From positions 1 through 64,000 of the forward strand of contig NZ_CAMFJF010000017.1 in the NCBI RefSeq assembly GCF_945956895.1: 64,000 bases of DNA, read 5' to 3'. Position numbers and translations under genes: made by a program. This document shows positions 42,555 through 54,805 of this stretch, piece after piece; position 1 is the stretch's first letter; each line of letters begins with the position of its first letter. The notes beneath the pieces are model-generated. The model was not told the DNA's origin. It was given only the letters and a program-made list of their open reading frames with translations, and ran no database searches. Source of the stretch: an uncultured Allobosea sp. (GTDB lineage: Bacteria; Pseudomonadota; Alphaproteobacteria; Rhizobiales; Beijerinckiaceae).

Positions 42555-43250
42555 ATGAAGGAGCCGCTTGTTCTCGTTCCCGGCCTGAGTTGCAACGCTG
42601 CGCTCTACGCTTCGCAATGGCCGGCTCTTGCCGATGGACGCCCGATCCTGGTTGCCGATCACGCCCGAGACGACACGCTTTCTGCCATTGCGAAGCGCTT
42701 GCTGACGGCTGCGCCTCCGCGTTTTGCGCTCTGTGGCCTGTCGATGGGCGGCTATGTCGCTTTCGAAGTGCTGCGGCAGGCGCCCGAGCGCGTGACGCGG
42801 CTCGCCCTGCTCGATACCAGCGCCAAACCTGCTACGCTCGAGACCAATGCGCCGCGCGAGCAGATGATCGCGCTCGCCGAAAAGGGCGCCTTCGACAACG
42901 TCACGACACTGCTCTGGCAGAGGCTGGTCGCGTCGGCGCGCCTGACGGACGAACCATTGCGCCTGCTGGTGCGTCAGATGGCTGAAGAGGTCGGGGCCGA
43001 CGGTTTCGTACGGCAGCAGAAGGCGATCATGCAGCGCCCGGATTCGCGGCCGATTCTGGCGGGGCTGTCGATCCCGGCGCTGGTTCTGGTCGGCGAGGGG
43101 GATGAGATCACCCCGGTTGCCGAAGCGCAGGAAATGGCGAAGGCGACCGAGGGCAGAGCGCGGCTCGTGGTCGTGCCGGGCTGCGGCCACTTGTCGACGC
43201 TGGAAGCGCCTGAAGCTGTGACGGCGGAATTGCTGCGCTGGCTGGCGTAG
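42555..43250 (+). CDS. Alpha/beta hydrolase
   Basis: The 231-residue protein is a single-domain alpha/beta hydrolase: LVLVPGLSCNAALYASQW (oxyanion), ALCGLSMGGYVAFEVL with the nucleophile Ser (about residue 79), VGEGDEITPVAEA (acid) and PGCGHLSTLEAPEAV (His). These are all in the expected order. The substrate is unknown. It lies 102 bp from the divergent helicase start. Confidence 0.88.
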   Translation: MKEPLVLVPGLSCNAALYASQWPALADGRPILVADHARDDTLSAIAKRLLTAAPPRFALCGLSMGGYVAFEVLRQAPERVTRLALLDTSAKPATLETNAPREQMIALAEKGAFDNVTTLLWQRLVASARLTDEPLRLLVRQMAEEVGADGFVRQQKAIMQRPDSRPILAGLSIPALVLVGEGDEITPVAEAQEMAKATEGRARLVVVPGCGHLSTLEAPEAVTAELLRWLA

Positions 43251-43256
43251 TTTTGA

Positions 43257-43517
43257 TCAGCGCGGCAGGGCGCAGGGGTCGAGCTTCGTCGCGTTCGCGG
43301 TCTGGCCGATCGATCCGGTGATCATCGGATCGACGGCCTGGCGCTTCGAGGCGGCGAGGCTGATCTGCGCCATGCGCTCCTTGTCGAGCGAGGCGGTCTG
43401 ACTCGACAGGAAATTCGCGGCGATGACCGACAGGAAGGCGATGGCCGCGCCGGCCTTGGCGATGTCGGCGGCAAGGGTGCCGCGATTGTTCTTCCAGAAC
43501 AGTTCGATCAGGCGCAT
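43257..43517 (-). CDS. Small single-helix protein, Flp-pilin-like N-terminus
   Basis: The 86-residue protein starts MRLIELFWKNNRGTLAADIAKAG followed by a hydrophobic helix (AAIAFLSVIAANFL). This resembles the N-terminus of class III Flp/Fap pilins, although the glutamate at +5 of mature Flp is aspartate here and the tail is unlike a pilin. The C-terminal half is polar. No tad or pilus genes are near. It is only 7 bp from the convergent hydrolase end. Confidence 0.55.
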   Translation of the reverse strand: MRLIELFWKNNRGTLAADIAKAGAAIAFLSVIAANFLSSQTASLDKERMAQISLAASKRQAVDPMITGSIGQTANATKLDPCALPR

Positions 43518-43630
43518 GGCGCACTCTCCACGGCCCGTGACTTCACGAGCTTTGCGGCAGCATGCGCCCTCAGCAGTAAAAGGATGGTTAGCTAAGTCTT
43601 GCCGGGTTGCGGACGACTTTAGTGATCGTC

Positions 43631-44560
43631 TCAGGCGTCGACCGCCTTTCCCGAAAGCCGGGCCTGATGCTCCTTGAACAGTTTGCGCAGGGCGCTCAGC
43701 ACGGCGGCGACGCCGGGCCTGCGGCGCGAGACCTCGTGCGAGACGAGGAAGATGTCGTCACCGGTCTGCTCGGGCGGGGGCTGGAGGCGGTGGAGCGTCG
43801 GATCGGCATCGCCCATGAAGCAGGGCGCCATCGAGAGCGCCCCGGCCGAGCGGATGCTCTCGTAGCGGGCCGCGGAATCGCCGACGCGGGCCGCGATCGG
43901 CCGGCCGGCGGCATAGGTCATGATGTGGTCGTCGATCCGCGAAGAGGTTTCGCGGTTGACCGAGATGATCGGCGCGGTCGCGGGATCGACGTCACGGCGG
44001 ACATAGAGCGCCTGCATCAATCGTCCGATCTTCTGGGCGTAGTGGCCGGACTCGCTCGGCACCCTGGTCATGCGCAGCGCGATATCGGCCTCGCCGCGCG
44101 CCAGGTCGAGCCGGCTGCGCGTGCTGATGATGACGATCTCGACGCCGCCGGCCGCTTGCGAGATCGCGGTCGCGTTCATCGTCAGCAGCAGGCTGATCGA
44201 GGTGGTGGCGGTGATACGGACCGGTGCATTGGCCTGCGGGCGGGCGGCGTCGGCGCGGATGGCGAAGCGTCTGGCGGCGGCCTCGACGAGAGCAGCCTCG
44301 GCCGCGAGTTCCGTGCCGATCAAGGTCGGCACGAGCCGGTTGGCCTCGCGCGTGAAGAGTTGCAGGCCCAGTTCGGTTTCGAAGCTCTTCAGCCGGCGAG
44401 CGATGGTCGCTTCGCTCAGACCTAGCTGCGCCGCCGCCACGGCCATCGACCCGCCGACGGCGACGGCGTTGAAGATGCGGATGTCGTCCCAGGACGCCTG
44501 TCCGGCCGGCGATGCCAGTTCACCGTTGCGTCGAGATGGAGGGGAAGCAGGCTCGCCCAT
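43631..44560 (-). CDS. LysR-family transcriptional regulator
   Basis: The 309-residue protein has an N-terminal winged helix-turn-helix (WDDIRIFNAVAVGGSMAVAAAQLGLSEATIARRLKSFE, about residues 22-60), slightly divergent from the usual LysR sequence, followed by a substrate-binding domain of two alpha/beta subdomains with APVRITATTSIS and VGDSAARYESIRSAGALSM. The start at 44560 gives a 20-residue lead; the longer frame is unlikely. Its target is unclear, because both neighbours are unrelated. Confidence 0.88.
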   Translation of the reverse strand: MGEPASPPSRRNGELASPAGQASWDDIRIFNAVAVGGSMAVAAAQLGLSEATIARRLKSFETELGLQLFTREANRLVPTLIGTELAAEAALVEAAARRFAIRADAARPQANAPVRITATTSISLLLTMNATAISQAAGGVEIVIISTRSRLDLARGEADIALRMTRVPSESGHYAQKIGRLMQALYVRRDVDPATAPIISVNRETSSRIDDHIMTYAAGRPIAARVGDSAARYESIRSAGALSMAPCFMGDADPTLHRLQPPPEQTGDDIFLVSHEVSRRRPGVAAVLSALRKLFKEHQARLSGKAVDA

Positions 44561-44719
44561 GCCGTCAGCGGCCAGTCCCGGGCAGTGGCGTGATGGTGAG
44601 GGGCATGACGGTCCGGAGCGTGAGGAGGGTTCGACATGCGCGAACCCTGCCGGGAAACGCTCCGTCGAGCAGCCCGCCGGGCTTGAGGCCCAGCCCTGCA
44701 AACATGCAGGGCTCAGCTC

Positions 44720-46801
<2,082 letters not shown>

Positions 46802-47050
46802 TGCCACCAAATGCTTCCTGATTCGCGACTGTAAACTCTAGCGCATTGCGGGCTGCCGTGCCCTGTCAGGGGCAGCTTATAGACACCTCATCAACGGATC
46901 GAAACCGGCTCTGCGCCCCTGGCGCGCGCGATCCTGTCACATGCGCGTCGCCGGCATGCGCAAGAGCGGCATGGAACGGATGTGTTCAGGTGGTGTTAAC
47001 CATCGATGCCGAGGATGATCAACACGGTCAGGCCTATGCGGATTCCCGCA

Positions 47051-47281
47051 ATGCGCTATGATCGGGCTGAAGGGGAGAAGGCCGTGGCGTCGCGTCAGTC
47101 TGTGCCGGTTGCGGGTATAGCGGGTTTGCAGCGTGCTGCACGCCTCGCCGGCGAATCCTTCGGTCATGAGGATGTCATCGGCACGCCCCTGGCGACGGCC
47201 GATCTGCATGCGTCGCGTTGGCTCTGGTGGCTGGCCGCGGTTGCCGCGTCCGCCGGGCTTGCGGTCCTGCATTTCTCCTGA
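47051..47281 (+). CDS. Hypothetical small protein with C-terminal membrane segment
   Basis: The 76-residue frame from the ATG at 47051 ends in a hydrophobic stretch (WLWWLAAVAASAGLAVLHF), so it could be a tail-anchored membrane protein. Codon use looks similar to the neighbouring genes, but no family is recognised and no strong ribosome site is seen. An ATG at 47006 would add 15 residues. The gap of about 250 bp to parE upstream has no other gene. Confidence 0.4.
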   Translation: MRYDRAEGEKAVASRQSVPVAGIAGLQRAARLAGESFGHEDVIGTPLATADLHASRWLWWLAAVAASAGLAVLHFS

Positions 47282-47326
47282 CGAGACCGTCTCTTAGCGC
47301 GGAAATGTCAACCTTTTTGCCGGATA

Positions 47327-47372
47327 GCATCGGGCCGAAAAGTGGAATCCGCTTTTCGGGTCAACCCGATGC
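47327..47372. repeat. 46-bp GCATCGG-type palindromic repeat, copy 2
   Basis: GCATCGGG at 47327-47334 pairs with CCCGATGC at 47365-47372, and CCGAAAAG / CTTTTCGG form an inner stem. It matches the copy at 12394-12439 in length and in its conserved core. It lies in the gap before the flippase gene. Confidence 0.6.
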
Positions 47373-47554
47373 AATACCCATGGAATAGATCGTCGTTATC
47401 GCGTCCGATAGGACGCGCGGTGATCTAGGCCTATGGCCGGAGGGCGATTGGATGTGCCGCGTCATCACAGATTGCATTTCGGCCGGGCGTGGGGCGGCTT
47501 TGCTTGCCACGCTCCTTTGCGCGTCCGGCATGCTCTGAGCTGAGCATCGCGCCG

Positions 47555-48946
47555 ATGGGCCAGATCGTCGCTCTCGCAGCCTATGCCTACCAGGCCTTGC
47601 TGGCGCTCGGGCTCCTGCTGCTGGTCTCACGCCTGCTGCCGGCGCAGGACTTCACCTATTATTCGCTCTTCGTCACGATCAGTCAGTTCGGCAGCATCGC
47701 TGCTTTCGAATGGCTGCGCTTTTCCTGCAGCCGGTTCTACCCGGGCGCGGACGAGACGGCGCAGCGCTCGGTGATCCTGTATTCCTTCGCGGTCTGTGCC
47801 GTACTTTGCCTGCTGGTGGGGGCGGGTGTTCTCGTGTCGGGCGTCATTTCGGCGGGAATTGCCGTCGGCGGAGCCTTTGTGGCGGTCTTCCAGGGCGGTA
47901 CGGAGCTGCATCTGACGATGCTGCGCTTCCGGCAGGATTTCCGGCTGTTCTCGATCCTGCAGGTCATCCGGTCGTCGTTGTTGGCGATTGGAACGGTCGG
48001 CGGCGCGCTGTTCGCCCCGACGCTGTCCGGCGCGGTGGCCGGCATGCTGGCTGGGGGCCTAGCCTATGTGGTGCTGGCGCGGCTTGCCGGCGGGTCCCTG
48101 GCGCAAGGGCTTCGGCGCCCGCAGCGTCCCCTGGTGAAAAAATACCTGGCCTATGGCGGCGCCTCGGCCGGAGCCTCGGTGGCGAGCCTGCTGGCGCCGC
48201 TCGGGCTCAAGACATTGATAACGGCCATGATCGGCAGCCAGGGCGCAGCCGGTGCGCTGCTGGCGCTCGATCTGCTGCAGCGGCCCTTCGTCCTGGTCGT
48301 TTCGGCGCTGCATGCGATCCGCTATCCCGAACTGGTTGCGAGCTATGACCGGGAGCCGGACTCGCCGGCATTCCGCGAGCGTCTCGGCGGCTATTACGGA
48401 CAATTGGCGAACTGCTCGCTCGTAGCGGCGGCCGTGATTCTGTGCCTGCTGGCGCCGGCTGCCGCCTGGCTGGTCAAGGCCGAGCTGCGCGAGGCCTTCC
48501 TGCTGGCCGCGCCGGCCGTGACGATCCTCGCGCTGCTGCGGGCCTGGGTGCAGAACCTGCTGCCGACGCCGGCGCATCTGGCGCAACGCCTGCGGCCGAT
48601 CATCGGGCTCGCCGTTGCCGATGCCATCCTGCTCAACCTGAGCGCGCTCGCTGGCTGGATCGTGTCCGGCGGCTCGCTGGCCGGGCTGCTCTATAGCAGT
48701 GCCGCCGGGGCGGCCGTCGCCGTCATGCTGGGAACGCCGCTCTTCCTGTCGATGCCGTTCCGCTGGCCGCGCTTCACGCTCGGCAGCGCGCTCGCCGCGC
48801 TCGTCATCGCGGGTCTGGCCAATGGCGGTACGCCGCAGGCATCGTTGCCGGTGTCTCTGGTGGTCTTCCTGCTCTGCATCCCGCCGACGGTCGCGACCGC
48901 CATCGCATTGCTCCAGCGCCAGGACGCGTCGCCGAAGATGTCCTGA
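47555..48946 (+). CDS. Polysaccharide flippase-like membrane protein (MOP superfamily)
   Basis: The 463-residue protein has about 12 predicted membrane helices spread along its length and starts MGQIVALAAYAYQALLALG, typical of Wzx/MurJ-like transporters that flip lipid-linked saccharides across the inner membrane. The ATG at 47555 starts right before the first helix; the longer frame has a non-hydrophobic lead. It lies tail to tail with a glycosyltransferase gene, suggesting a small exopolysaccharide or O-antigen locus. The substrate is unknown. Confidence 0.8.
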   Translation: MGQIVALAAYAYQALLALGLLLLVSRLLPAQDFTYYSLFVTISQFGSIAAFEWLRFSCSRFYPGADETAQRSVILYSFAVCAVLCLLVGAGVLVSGVISAGIAVGGAFVAVFQGGTELHLTMLRFRQDFRLFSILQVIRSSLLAIGTVGGALFAPTLSGAVAGMLAGGLAYVVLARLAGGSLAQGLRRPQRPLVKKYLAYGGASAGASVASLLAPLGLKTLITAMIGSQGAAGALLALDLLQRPFVLVVSALHAIRYPELVASYDREPDSPAFRERLGGYYGQLANCSLVAAAVILCLLAPAAAWLVKAELREAFLLAAPAVTILALLRAWVQNLLPTPAHLAQRLRPIIGLAVADAILLNLSALAGWIVSGGSLAGLLYSSAAGAAVAVMLGTPLFLSMPFRWPRFTLGSALAALVIAGLANGGTPQASLPVSLVVFLLCIPPTVATAIALLQRQDASPKMS

Positions 48947-48955
48947 AGGGCGCGA

Positions 48956-50074
48956 TCAGCGCCGCAGGGCCGCCATTTCCGAGAGGGTCGAAAGCAGCGT
49001 CTCGGCGCTCTTGTCCCAGGAAAAGCGGGCGAGGTTGGTCCGGCCCTTCTCGACCAGTCCGGGCGTGTCGCCGCCAGCGTCCATGATCCCGCGCATGGCG
49101 TCTTCGAGGCTGGCGCGATTACGCGGATCGAAATAGAGCGCTGCCTCGCCGCAGGCCTCGCGAACCGCGGGGATATTCGCTGCCAGGACCGGACAGCCCT
49201 GCGTCATCGCTTCGAGCGGCGGGATGCCGAAGCCCTCGTAGAGGCTCGGAAAGACGAAGGCGCGGGCGCGGCGTTCGAGCGCAACGATCTCGGCATCGCT
49301 CAGGCGCCCGGTGAAGATGAGGTTCTCGGCGCTCGCCGGCGCATCGGCCTTGAACACGCCATTCCTGTCGAGAGTTCCCGCGATGACGAGCTTCCAGCCG
49401 CGGTCGCCCAGGGCATCGAAGGCGCGGATGGCGAAATCGACATTCTTGTTGGGCTTCAGGGTACCCAGCATGAAGAAGAAATTCGTGCCGTCGAGCCCGA
49501 GGCGCTGCAGGACGGTTTCGTCCGGAGCCAGCCCGGAGAAATGGTCGGTGGCGTTGTAGATCACCGCGATCTTGTCCGATGGGACACGAAAGATCGTGCT
49601 CAGCTCGCCGCGCGAGAACCGGGAGACGGTGGCGATGCGCGCCGTGCGCGTCAGCCCGAAGCCCAGAGCCTTGTGGGTGGCGCGATAGGCCCAGCTGAAG
49701 GCTTCCGGGTGGCGGAAGATGGTGACGTCGTGGATGACGACGAGCTGTCGCCGATGCAACAGGGGACCGCTGCCGCCGAAGCCGATGAGAATGTCTCCCG
49801 TCGCCCGGCGCGCGAGCGCGGTCTGCTCCCAGAGATGGCCGGAAAACGGCCCGAAGCGCTCCAGCGTGATATGCCTGAATTCATGGGTCTCGGGAACGTC
49901 CAGGGGCGCGAGCAGTCGCCAGCGCGCGCCTTTCAGCCTGTCGGGAAGGGCGCCAGCGCCGATCCGCCGGTCGAGCGCCCTGGTCAGTTCCAGAGCAAAG
50001 CGCTGCACCCCGGTCAGCGGTTGGCCGAGAAACCGCCCGTTGATAGAGAATGTTGGCGTGTCTTGGGTTTGCAA
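48956..50074 (-). CDS. Glycosyltransferase family 4
   Basis: The 372-residue protein has a GT-B fold: N-terminal FSINGRFLGQPLTGVQRFALEL (acceptor side) and a C-terminal Rossmann domain with FMLGTLKPNKNVDFAIRAF, FTGRLSDAEIVALERRARAFVFPSLYEGFGIPPLEAM (donor-binding E-x7-E type motif) and CPVLAANIPAVREACGEAALYFDP. This is the pattern of GT4 retaining glycosyltransferases, for example mannosyl- or rhamnosyltransferases. It is adjacent to and convergent with the flippase gene, so both may act in the same surface-polysaccharide pathway. Confidence 0.9.
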   Translation of the reverse strand: MQTQDTPTFSINGRFLGQPLTGVQRFALELTRALDRRIGAGALPDRLKGARWRLLAPLDVPETHEFRHITLERFGPFSGHLWEQTALARRATGDILIGFGGSGPLLHRRQLVVIHDVTIFRHPEAFSWAYRATHKALGFGLTRTARIATVSRFSRGELSTIFRVPSDKIAVIYNATDHFSGLAPDETVLQRLGLDGTNFFFMLGTLKPNKNVDFAIRAFDALGDRGWKLVIAGTLDRNGVFKADAPASAENLIFTGRLSDAEIVALERRARAFVFPSLYEGFGIPPLEAMTQGCPVLAANIPAVREACGEAALYFDPRNRASLEDAMRGIMDAGGDTPGLVEKGRTNLARFSWDKSAETLLSTLSEMAALRR

Positions 50075-50167
50075 GTCTTGGGCACCGCCGTTCAGCCAAT
50101 CTCCGCCGAACCTGCCCGATCACGCATGAAGGCGAGGTTACCCGGCGCCGCGGCTCCCGCGCCCACG

Positions 50168-50194
50168 AAAAAGCCGGGGCGTTGCCGCCCCGGC
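50168..50194 (-). terminator. Rho-independent terminator after glnA
   Basis: GCCGGGGC (50173-50180) and GCCCCGGC (50187-50194) form an 8-bp stem with a 6-nt loop. On the minus strand it is followed by TTTTT (50168-50172). It lies 52 bp past the glnA stop. Confidence 0.85.
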
Positions 50195-50246
50195 CTGATC
50201 GTTCCGCGGATGTCGGCTGGCGCGCTTGCGCCGCCGGCCAAACTCC

Positions 50247-51656
50247 TCAGTACGAGTAGTACATCGCGAACTCGACCGGGTGCGGCGTCATTTCGAAGCG
50301 CGCCACATCCTGCATCTTGAGCTCGATATAGCTCTCGATGAAGTCGTCGTTGAAGACGCCGCCGGCCTTGAGATAGGCGTTGTCCTTCTTGAGCGACTCC
50401 AGCGCCTCGCGGAGCGAGCCGCAGACCGTCGGGATCTTCTTCAGCTCGCGCGGCGGCAGGTCGTAGAGATCCTTGTCCATCGCCGGGCCGGGATCGATCT
50501 TGTTCACGATGCCGTCGAGGCCGGCCATCAGCATGGCCGCGAAGGCGAGGTAGGGGTTCGCCATCGGATCGGGGAAGCGGACCTCGACGCGCTTGGCCTT
50601 CGGCGAGGTCGTCCACGGAATACGGCAGGAGGCCGAGCGGTTGCGCGCCGAATAGGCGAGCAGCACCGGAGCCTCATAGCCCGGGACGAGGCGCTTGTAG
50701 GAATTGGTCGAGGGGTTGGTGAAGGCGTTCAGCGACTTGGCGTGCTTGATGATGCCGCCGATGTACCACAGGCACTCCTGCGACAGGTCGGCATACTTGT
50801 TGCCGGCGAAGACCGGCTTGCCGTTCTTCCAGATCGACTGGTGGACGTGCATGCCCGAGCCGTTGTCGCCATAGATCGGCTTCGGCATGAAGGTCGCGGT
50901 CTTGCCGTAGCTCTGGGCCACGTTGTGGATCGCGTACTTGTAGACCTGCATCAGATCGGCGGTGTGCACGAGCGTGTCGAACTTCATGCCGAGCTCATGC
51001 TGGGCCGAGGCGACCTCGTGATGGTGCTTCTCGACGACCACGCCCATGGACTGCATCGCGGCCAGCATCTCGCCGCGCATGTCCTGCGCCGAATCCTGCG
51101 GCGGAACCGGGAAGTAGCCGCCCTTGGTGGCGATGCGGTGGCCGAGATTGCCGCCTTCGTAGTCCGAATAGCCGTTGGTCGGCAGCTCGACGTTATCGAG
51201 CTTGAAGCCGGTGTGGTACGGATCGGCGGCGATCTTGACGTCGTCGAAGACGAAGAACTCGGCCTCGGGGCCGACATAGACGGTGTCGCCGATGCCGGTC
51301 GACTTCAGATAGGCCTCGGCCTTCTTGGCGATGCCGCGCGGGTCGCGGCCATAGGGCTCGCCGGTGCCGGGCTCGAGCACGTCGCAGTTGATGACCATGG
51401 TCGGGGCCGAGAAGAACGGATCCATCGTCGCGGTCGTCGGATCCGGCATCAGCAGCATGTCGGACTCGTTGATGGCCTTCCAGCCGGCGATCGAGGAGCC
51501 GTCGAACATCGTGCCTTCGGCGAAGATATCCTCGTCGATCATGCCGACGTCGAAGGTCACATGCTGCCACTTGCCGCGCGGGTCGGTGAAGCGGAAGTCG
51601 ACATACTTGACGTCGTTGTCCTTGATCGCCTTCAGGACATCCTTGGCGCTTTTCAT
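50247..51656 (-). CDS. glnA: Glutamine synthetase type I
   Basis: GlnA forms glutamine from glutamate, ammonia and ATP. The 469-residue GSI-beta-type enzyme has [89 protein letters not shown] and the adenylylation tyrosine in [12 protein letters not shown] (about residue 397). The adenylylation site and its place after glnB support control by PII and GlnE. Length is normal. It follows glnB after about 98 bp and is ended by a good terminator. Confidence 0.97.
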   Translation of the reverse strand: MKSAKDVLKAIKDNDVKYVDFRFTDPRGKWQHVTFDVGMIDEDIFAEGTMFDGSSIAGWKAINESDMLLMPDPTTATMDPFFSAPTMVINCDVLEPGTGEPYGRDPRGIAKKAEAYLKSTGIGDTVYVGPEAEFFVFDDVKIAADPYHTGFKLDNVELPTNGYSDYEGGNLGHRIATKGGYFPVPPQDSAQDMRGEMLAAMQSMGVVVEKHHHEVASAQHELGMKFDTLVHTADLMQVYKYAIHNVAQSYGKTATFMPKPIYGDNGSGMHVHQSIWKNGKPVFAGNKYADLSQECLWYIGGIIKHAKSLNAFTNPSTNSYKRLVPGYEAPVLLAYSARNRSASCRIPWTTSPKAKRVEVRFPDPMANPYLAFAAMLMAGLDGIVNKIDPGPAMDKDLYDLPPRELKKIPTVCGSLREALESLKKDNAYLKAGGVFNDDFIESYIELKMQDVARFEMTPHPVEFAMYYSY

Positions 51657-51754
51657 TTCAGCATTCCTCTTGCCAGCAGTTATTCAATTTCACGCTGCCG
51701 CAACCGGCTCCAATCCGGCCAGCGGCTCGTTGTCCAATGATCGGGGAGACGACC

Positions 51755-52210
<456 letters not shown>

Positions 52211-52270
52211 TCATAGCATTGGCGCCGACGCCCCGCCATGCGGCAACGCCCGGCTGCGCGCCTGACAGAA

Positions 52271-52322
52271 GGGCAATAAACAGCATAAAAAATGAGCATT
52301 TGCATATCTGTTGATCAAAAGC
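52271..52322. promoter_or_regulatory. AT-rich segment between glnB and nnr, likely promoter region
   Basis: This short stretch (with CATAAAAAATGAGC and a TTGATCAA palindrome) stands out as AT-rich in the 279-bp gap between divergent glnB and the NAD(P)HX repair gene. It probably holds one or both promoters. I could not place a convincing -24/-12 sigma-54 site for glnB. Confidence 0.3.
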
Positions 52323-52372
52323 GGCATTCCGCCGCAACTTGCGGCCAGCCGGACGCCGCCCGAAGATGCGGC

Positions 52373-53902
52373 ATGGACGATACCGGCGCCGAGATGACGG
52401 GCAGGGCAGAGCTCGCCTTGCTGACCACGCAACAGATGGGGATGGCGGATCGCATAGCGATCGCGGCAGGCGTTCCCGGCATCGAGCTGATGGAGCGAGC
52501 CGGCCACGCCGTGGCGGAAGTCATCCTGATGCGGGCAGGGGCGGGAGGCGCCGTCGCGCTGCTCTGCGGCCCCGGCAACAATGGCGGCGACGGCCTCATT
52601 GCGGCGCGTCTTCTACGCGAATGGGGTTTGAAGGTGCGCGTTGTTCTGCCGGGTGGCGCGGAGGGCTTCAAGGGCGATGCCGCCATCGCGCTGGAGCGCT
52701 GGGCCGGCCCGGTCGAGCCGTTGAGCGCGCTTTGCGCGGGGCAGGCCGATGTCTTCGTCGATGCCCTGTTCGGCGCCGGCCTGACGCGCCCTCTGGCGGG
52801 GGCCTTCGCCGAGGCCGCGGACTTCCTCAACAAGGCTGGTCGTCCGGTCATTGCCGTCGATATTCCGAGCGGAGTGTCCGGCGATACCGGCCGGGCGGAC
52901 GGCATGTCCGTCAAGGCGAGCGAGACCGTCACCTTCTTCCGCTTGAAGCCCGGGCACTTGTTGCAACCCGGCCGCGCGCGCTGCGGCCCGGTGACGGTCG
53001 CCGATATCGGCATTCCGGCCGGGGCCGCGCTCGACGCAGTCGGGCCGACCGCCTTCCGCAATGACCCGGCGCTCTGGCGGCCTGTCTGGCCGAAACACGA
53101 AGTCGATACGCATAAGTTCCGGCGTGGCGCGGTTGCCGTGATCGCCGGAGGCATCGCTGGTGTGGGGGCGCCGCGGCTGAGTGCGCGGGCGGCATTGCGG
53201 ATCGGTGCTGGGCTGGCCACCCTTCTGTGCGAGCCCGAGGCCTTGCCCGTTCATGCCGCGCGGGGGCCGGATGCGCTGATGCAGCGGGCAATCGTCGATC
53301 GTGCCGCGCTGGACGCGTTCCTTGGGGATCGCCGGGTTTCAGCCGTTGTCGCCGGTCCCGCGCTGGGGCTCGGGGCGCGTGCGCAGGATCTGGTGGGGGG
53401 CCTGATGGCAAGCGACAAGCCGGCGGTGCTCGATGCCGACGCGCTGACCGTGCTTGCGAGCCTTCCCGATGGAGGCGTGCGCCTTCTCCATGGCCGCATC
53501 GGCACGGCCGTGCTGACGCCGCATGAAGGCGAGTTCCAGCGTCTGTTCGGGGAAGATCCTGCCATCGCCACGGAGCGGTCGAAGCTCGAGAAGGCACGGA
53601 AGGCTGCGGCGTTCTCCGGTGCGATCGTCGTCTACAAGGGCGCCGATACGGTCATCGCCGCGCCCGACGGGCGTGCGGCGATCAACGCGACGGGCTCGTC
53701 GGCGCTGGCGACGGCGGGATCCGGCGATGTCCTGGCCGGGCTGGTCGGCGGCCTCCTGGCCCAGGGCATGCCTGCCTTCGAAGCAGGCTGCGCGGCCGTC
53801 TGGCTGCATGGCATTGCCGGCGAAGGGCTGGGAATGGGGCTGATCGCCGACGACCTGCCCGAGGCGATCCCATCGCTGATGCGGAGCATCTTCGCATTGT
53901 GA
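52373..53902 (+). CDS. nnr: Bifunctional NAD(P)HX epimerase/dehydratase
   Basis: This fusion repairs hydrated NADH and NADPH. The N-terminal NnrE epimerase domain (about residues 15-210) has GIELMERAGHAVAEV, CGPGNNGGDGLIAARLL and AVDIPSGVSGDTG. The C-terminal NnrD dehydratase domain (ribokinase-like, about 240-500) has KFRRGAVAVIAGG, DADALTVLASLP, LTPHEGEFQRLFGE and INATGSSALATAGSGDVLAG with the ATP-site and catalytic Asp. Start codons at 52373 and 52394 are both plausible; the longer frame from 52292 is not. Confidence 0.95.
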   Translation: MDDTGAEMTGRAELALLTTQQMGMADRIAIAAGVPGIELMERAGHAVAEVILMRAGAGGAVALLCGPGNNGGDGLIAARLLREWGLKVRVVLPGGAEGFKGDAAIALERWAGPVEPLSALCAGQADVFVDALFGAGLTRPLAGAFAEAADFLNKAGRPVIAVDIPSGVSGDTGRADGMSVKASETVTFFRLKPGHLLQPGRARCGPVTVADIGIPAGAALDAVGPTAFRNDPALWRPVWPKHEVDTHKFRRGAVAVIAGGIAGVGAPRLSARAALRIGAGLATLLCEPEALPVHAARGPDALMQRAIVDRAALDAFLGDRRVSAVVAGPALGLGARAQDLVGGLMASDKPAVLDADALTVLASLPDGGVRLLHGRIGTAVLTPHEGEFQRLFGEDPAIATERSKLEKARKAAAFSGAIVVYKGADTVIAAPDGRAAINATGSSALATAGSGDVLAGLVGGLLAQGMPAFEAGCAAVWLHGIAGEGLGMGLIADDLPEAIPSLMRSIFAL

Positions 53903-53917
53903 GGTAACACGACGCAG

Positions 53918-53945
53918 AAAAAACCGCCCCGTTTTCACGGGGTGG
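53918..53945 (-). terminator. Rho-independent terminator after the PRC-barrel gene
   Basis: On the minus strand a CCACCCCG / CGGGGCGG stem with one mismatch is followed by TTTTTT. It lies 38 bp past the PRC-barrel stop and 15 bp from the convergent nnr stop. Confidence 0.8.
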
Positions 53946-53983
53946 GCCTGCTCGATTATCCAGCCAATTTGCGGCGATAGGCG

Positions 53984-54535
53984 TCAGGTGCCGGAATAGG
54001 TCACGCTCGGCGCGGATTTGAGCTGGTCCTTGGTCAGCGCGATCTTGCCGTGATCGGGATACATTGCCGGCGCTCGGGGAGCCGCCGCGGCCGGCGGCAG
54101 GGAAGCCATGCTACCGCCTGTGCTGCCGGCACTGCCGGACGGAGCCGGGGCAGGAGCCGGCGGGGCGATCGGCTGGTCGCTCCAGGTCACCTGGTCAAAG
54201 GGAACCGCGACGTCCTTTGAGCCTATGCCGAGGAAGCCGCCGACGCCGATCGTGACCATCTCGACCTTTCCGGACTTGTCGACGATCACCTCGGTGACGT
54301 CGCCGACCTTCTTGTCGTCCGGGCCGTAGACATCGACGCCGATCAGCTTGCTCGTGCGCCATTTGCCCTGGCCGGCCAGATTGGTGTGGGCCGGGGCGCT
54401 GGCGCTCGATTGGGTGGCGGTCGGCGCGGCGGGCGCCGCGGACGGCGGCGTCGGCGCGCTGGTCTGGGCCATGGCGGCCGTGGCGAGCATCGCGACACCA
54501 ACGGTCGACAGCATGAAGTGATGATGCCTGATCAT
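53984..54535 (-). CDS. Exported PRC-barrel domain protein
   Basis: The 183-residue protein has a signal peptide (about residues 1-23, cleaved near AMAQ), an Ala/Pro/Ser-rich stretch and a PRC-barrel domain (about 58-118: WRTSKLIGVDVYGPDDKKVGDVTEVIVDKSG). After the barrel comes a Pro/Ala-rich linker and a short C-terminal helix with DHGKIALTKDQLKSAP. Such periplasmic PRC-barrel proteins are frequent in Hyphomicrobiales but have no assigned function. Confidence 0.82.
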   Translation of the reverse strand: MIRHHHFMLSTVGVAMLATAAMAQTSAPTPPSAAPAAPTATQSSASAPAHTNLAGQGKWRTSKLIGVDVYGPDDKKVGDVTEVIVDKSGKVEMVTIGVGGFLGIGSKDVAVPFDQVTWSDQPIAPPAPAPAPSGSAGSTGGSMASLPPAAAAPRAPAMYPDHGKIALTKDQLKSAPSVTYSGT

Positions 54536-54805
54536 ATCGTCCTCCAGAATGTTTCCGCTTCAAGCGGGTCGTTTCGAAAACAAACGAGAAGCCGCTTTGT
54601 TCAGATTTTCGTGAGGTTAAATTCTTCTGTTGACCGAATTCTTGCGTATGACAGAGTCAGTGGGTAATGAAAATTCGCCATCCGGCCACATGTGCTTCGT
54701 CGCGCCGGATATTTGCTTGTCGGCTGGAGCTGTGCTCCAATGCCATCCTTATCGGAACGCCGCCGCTGCGGCGCTGTTCCATCCTCGGTTCCGCGAGGTG
54801 CTTCG

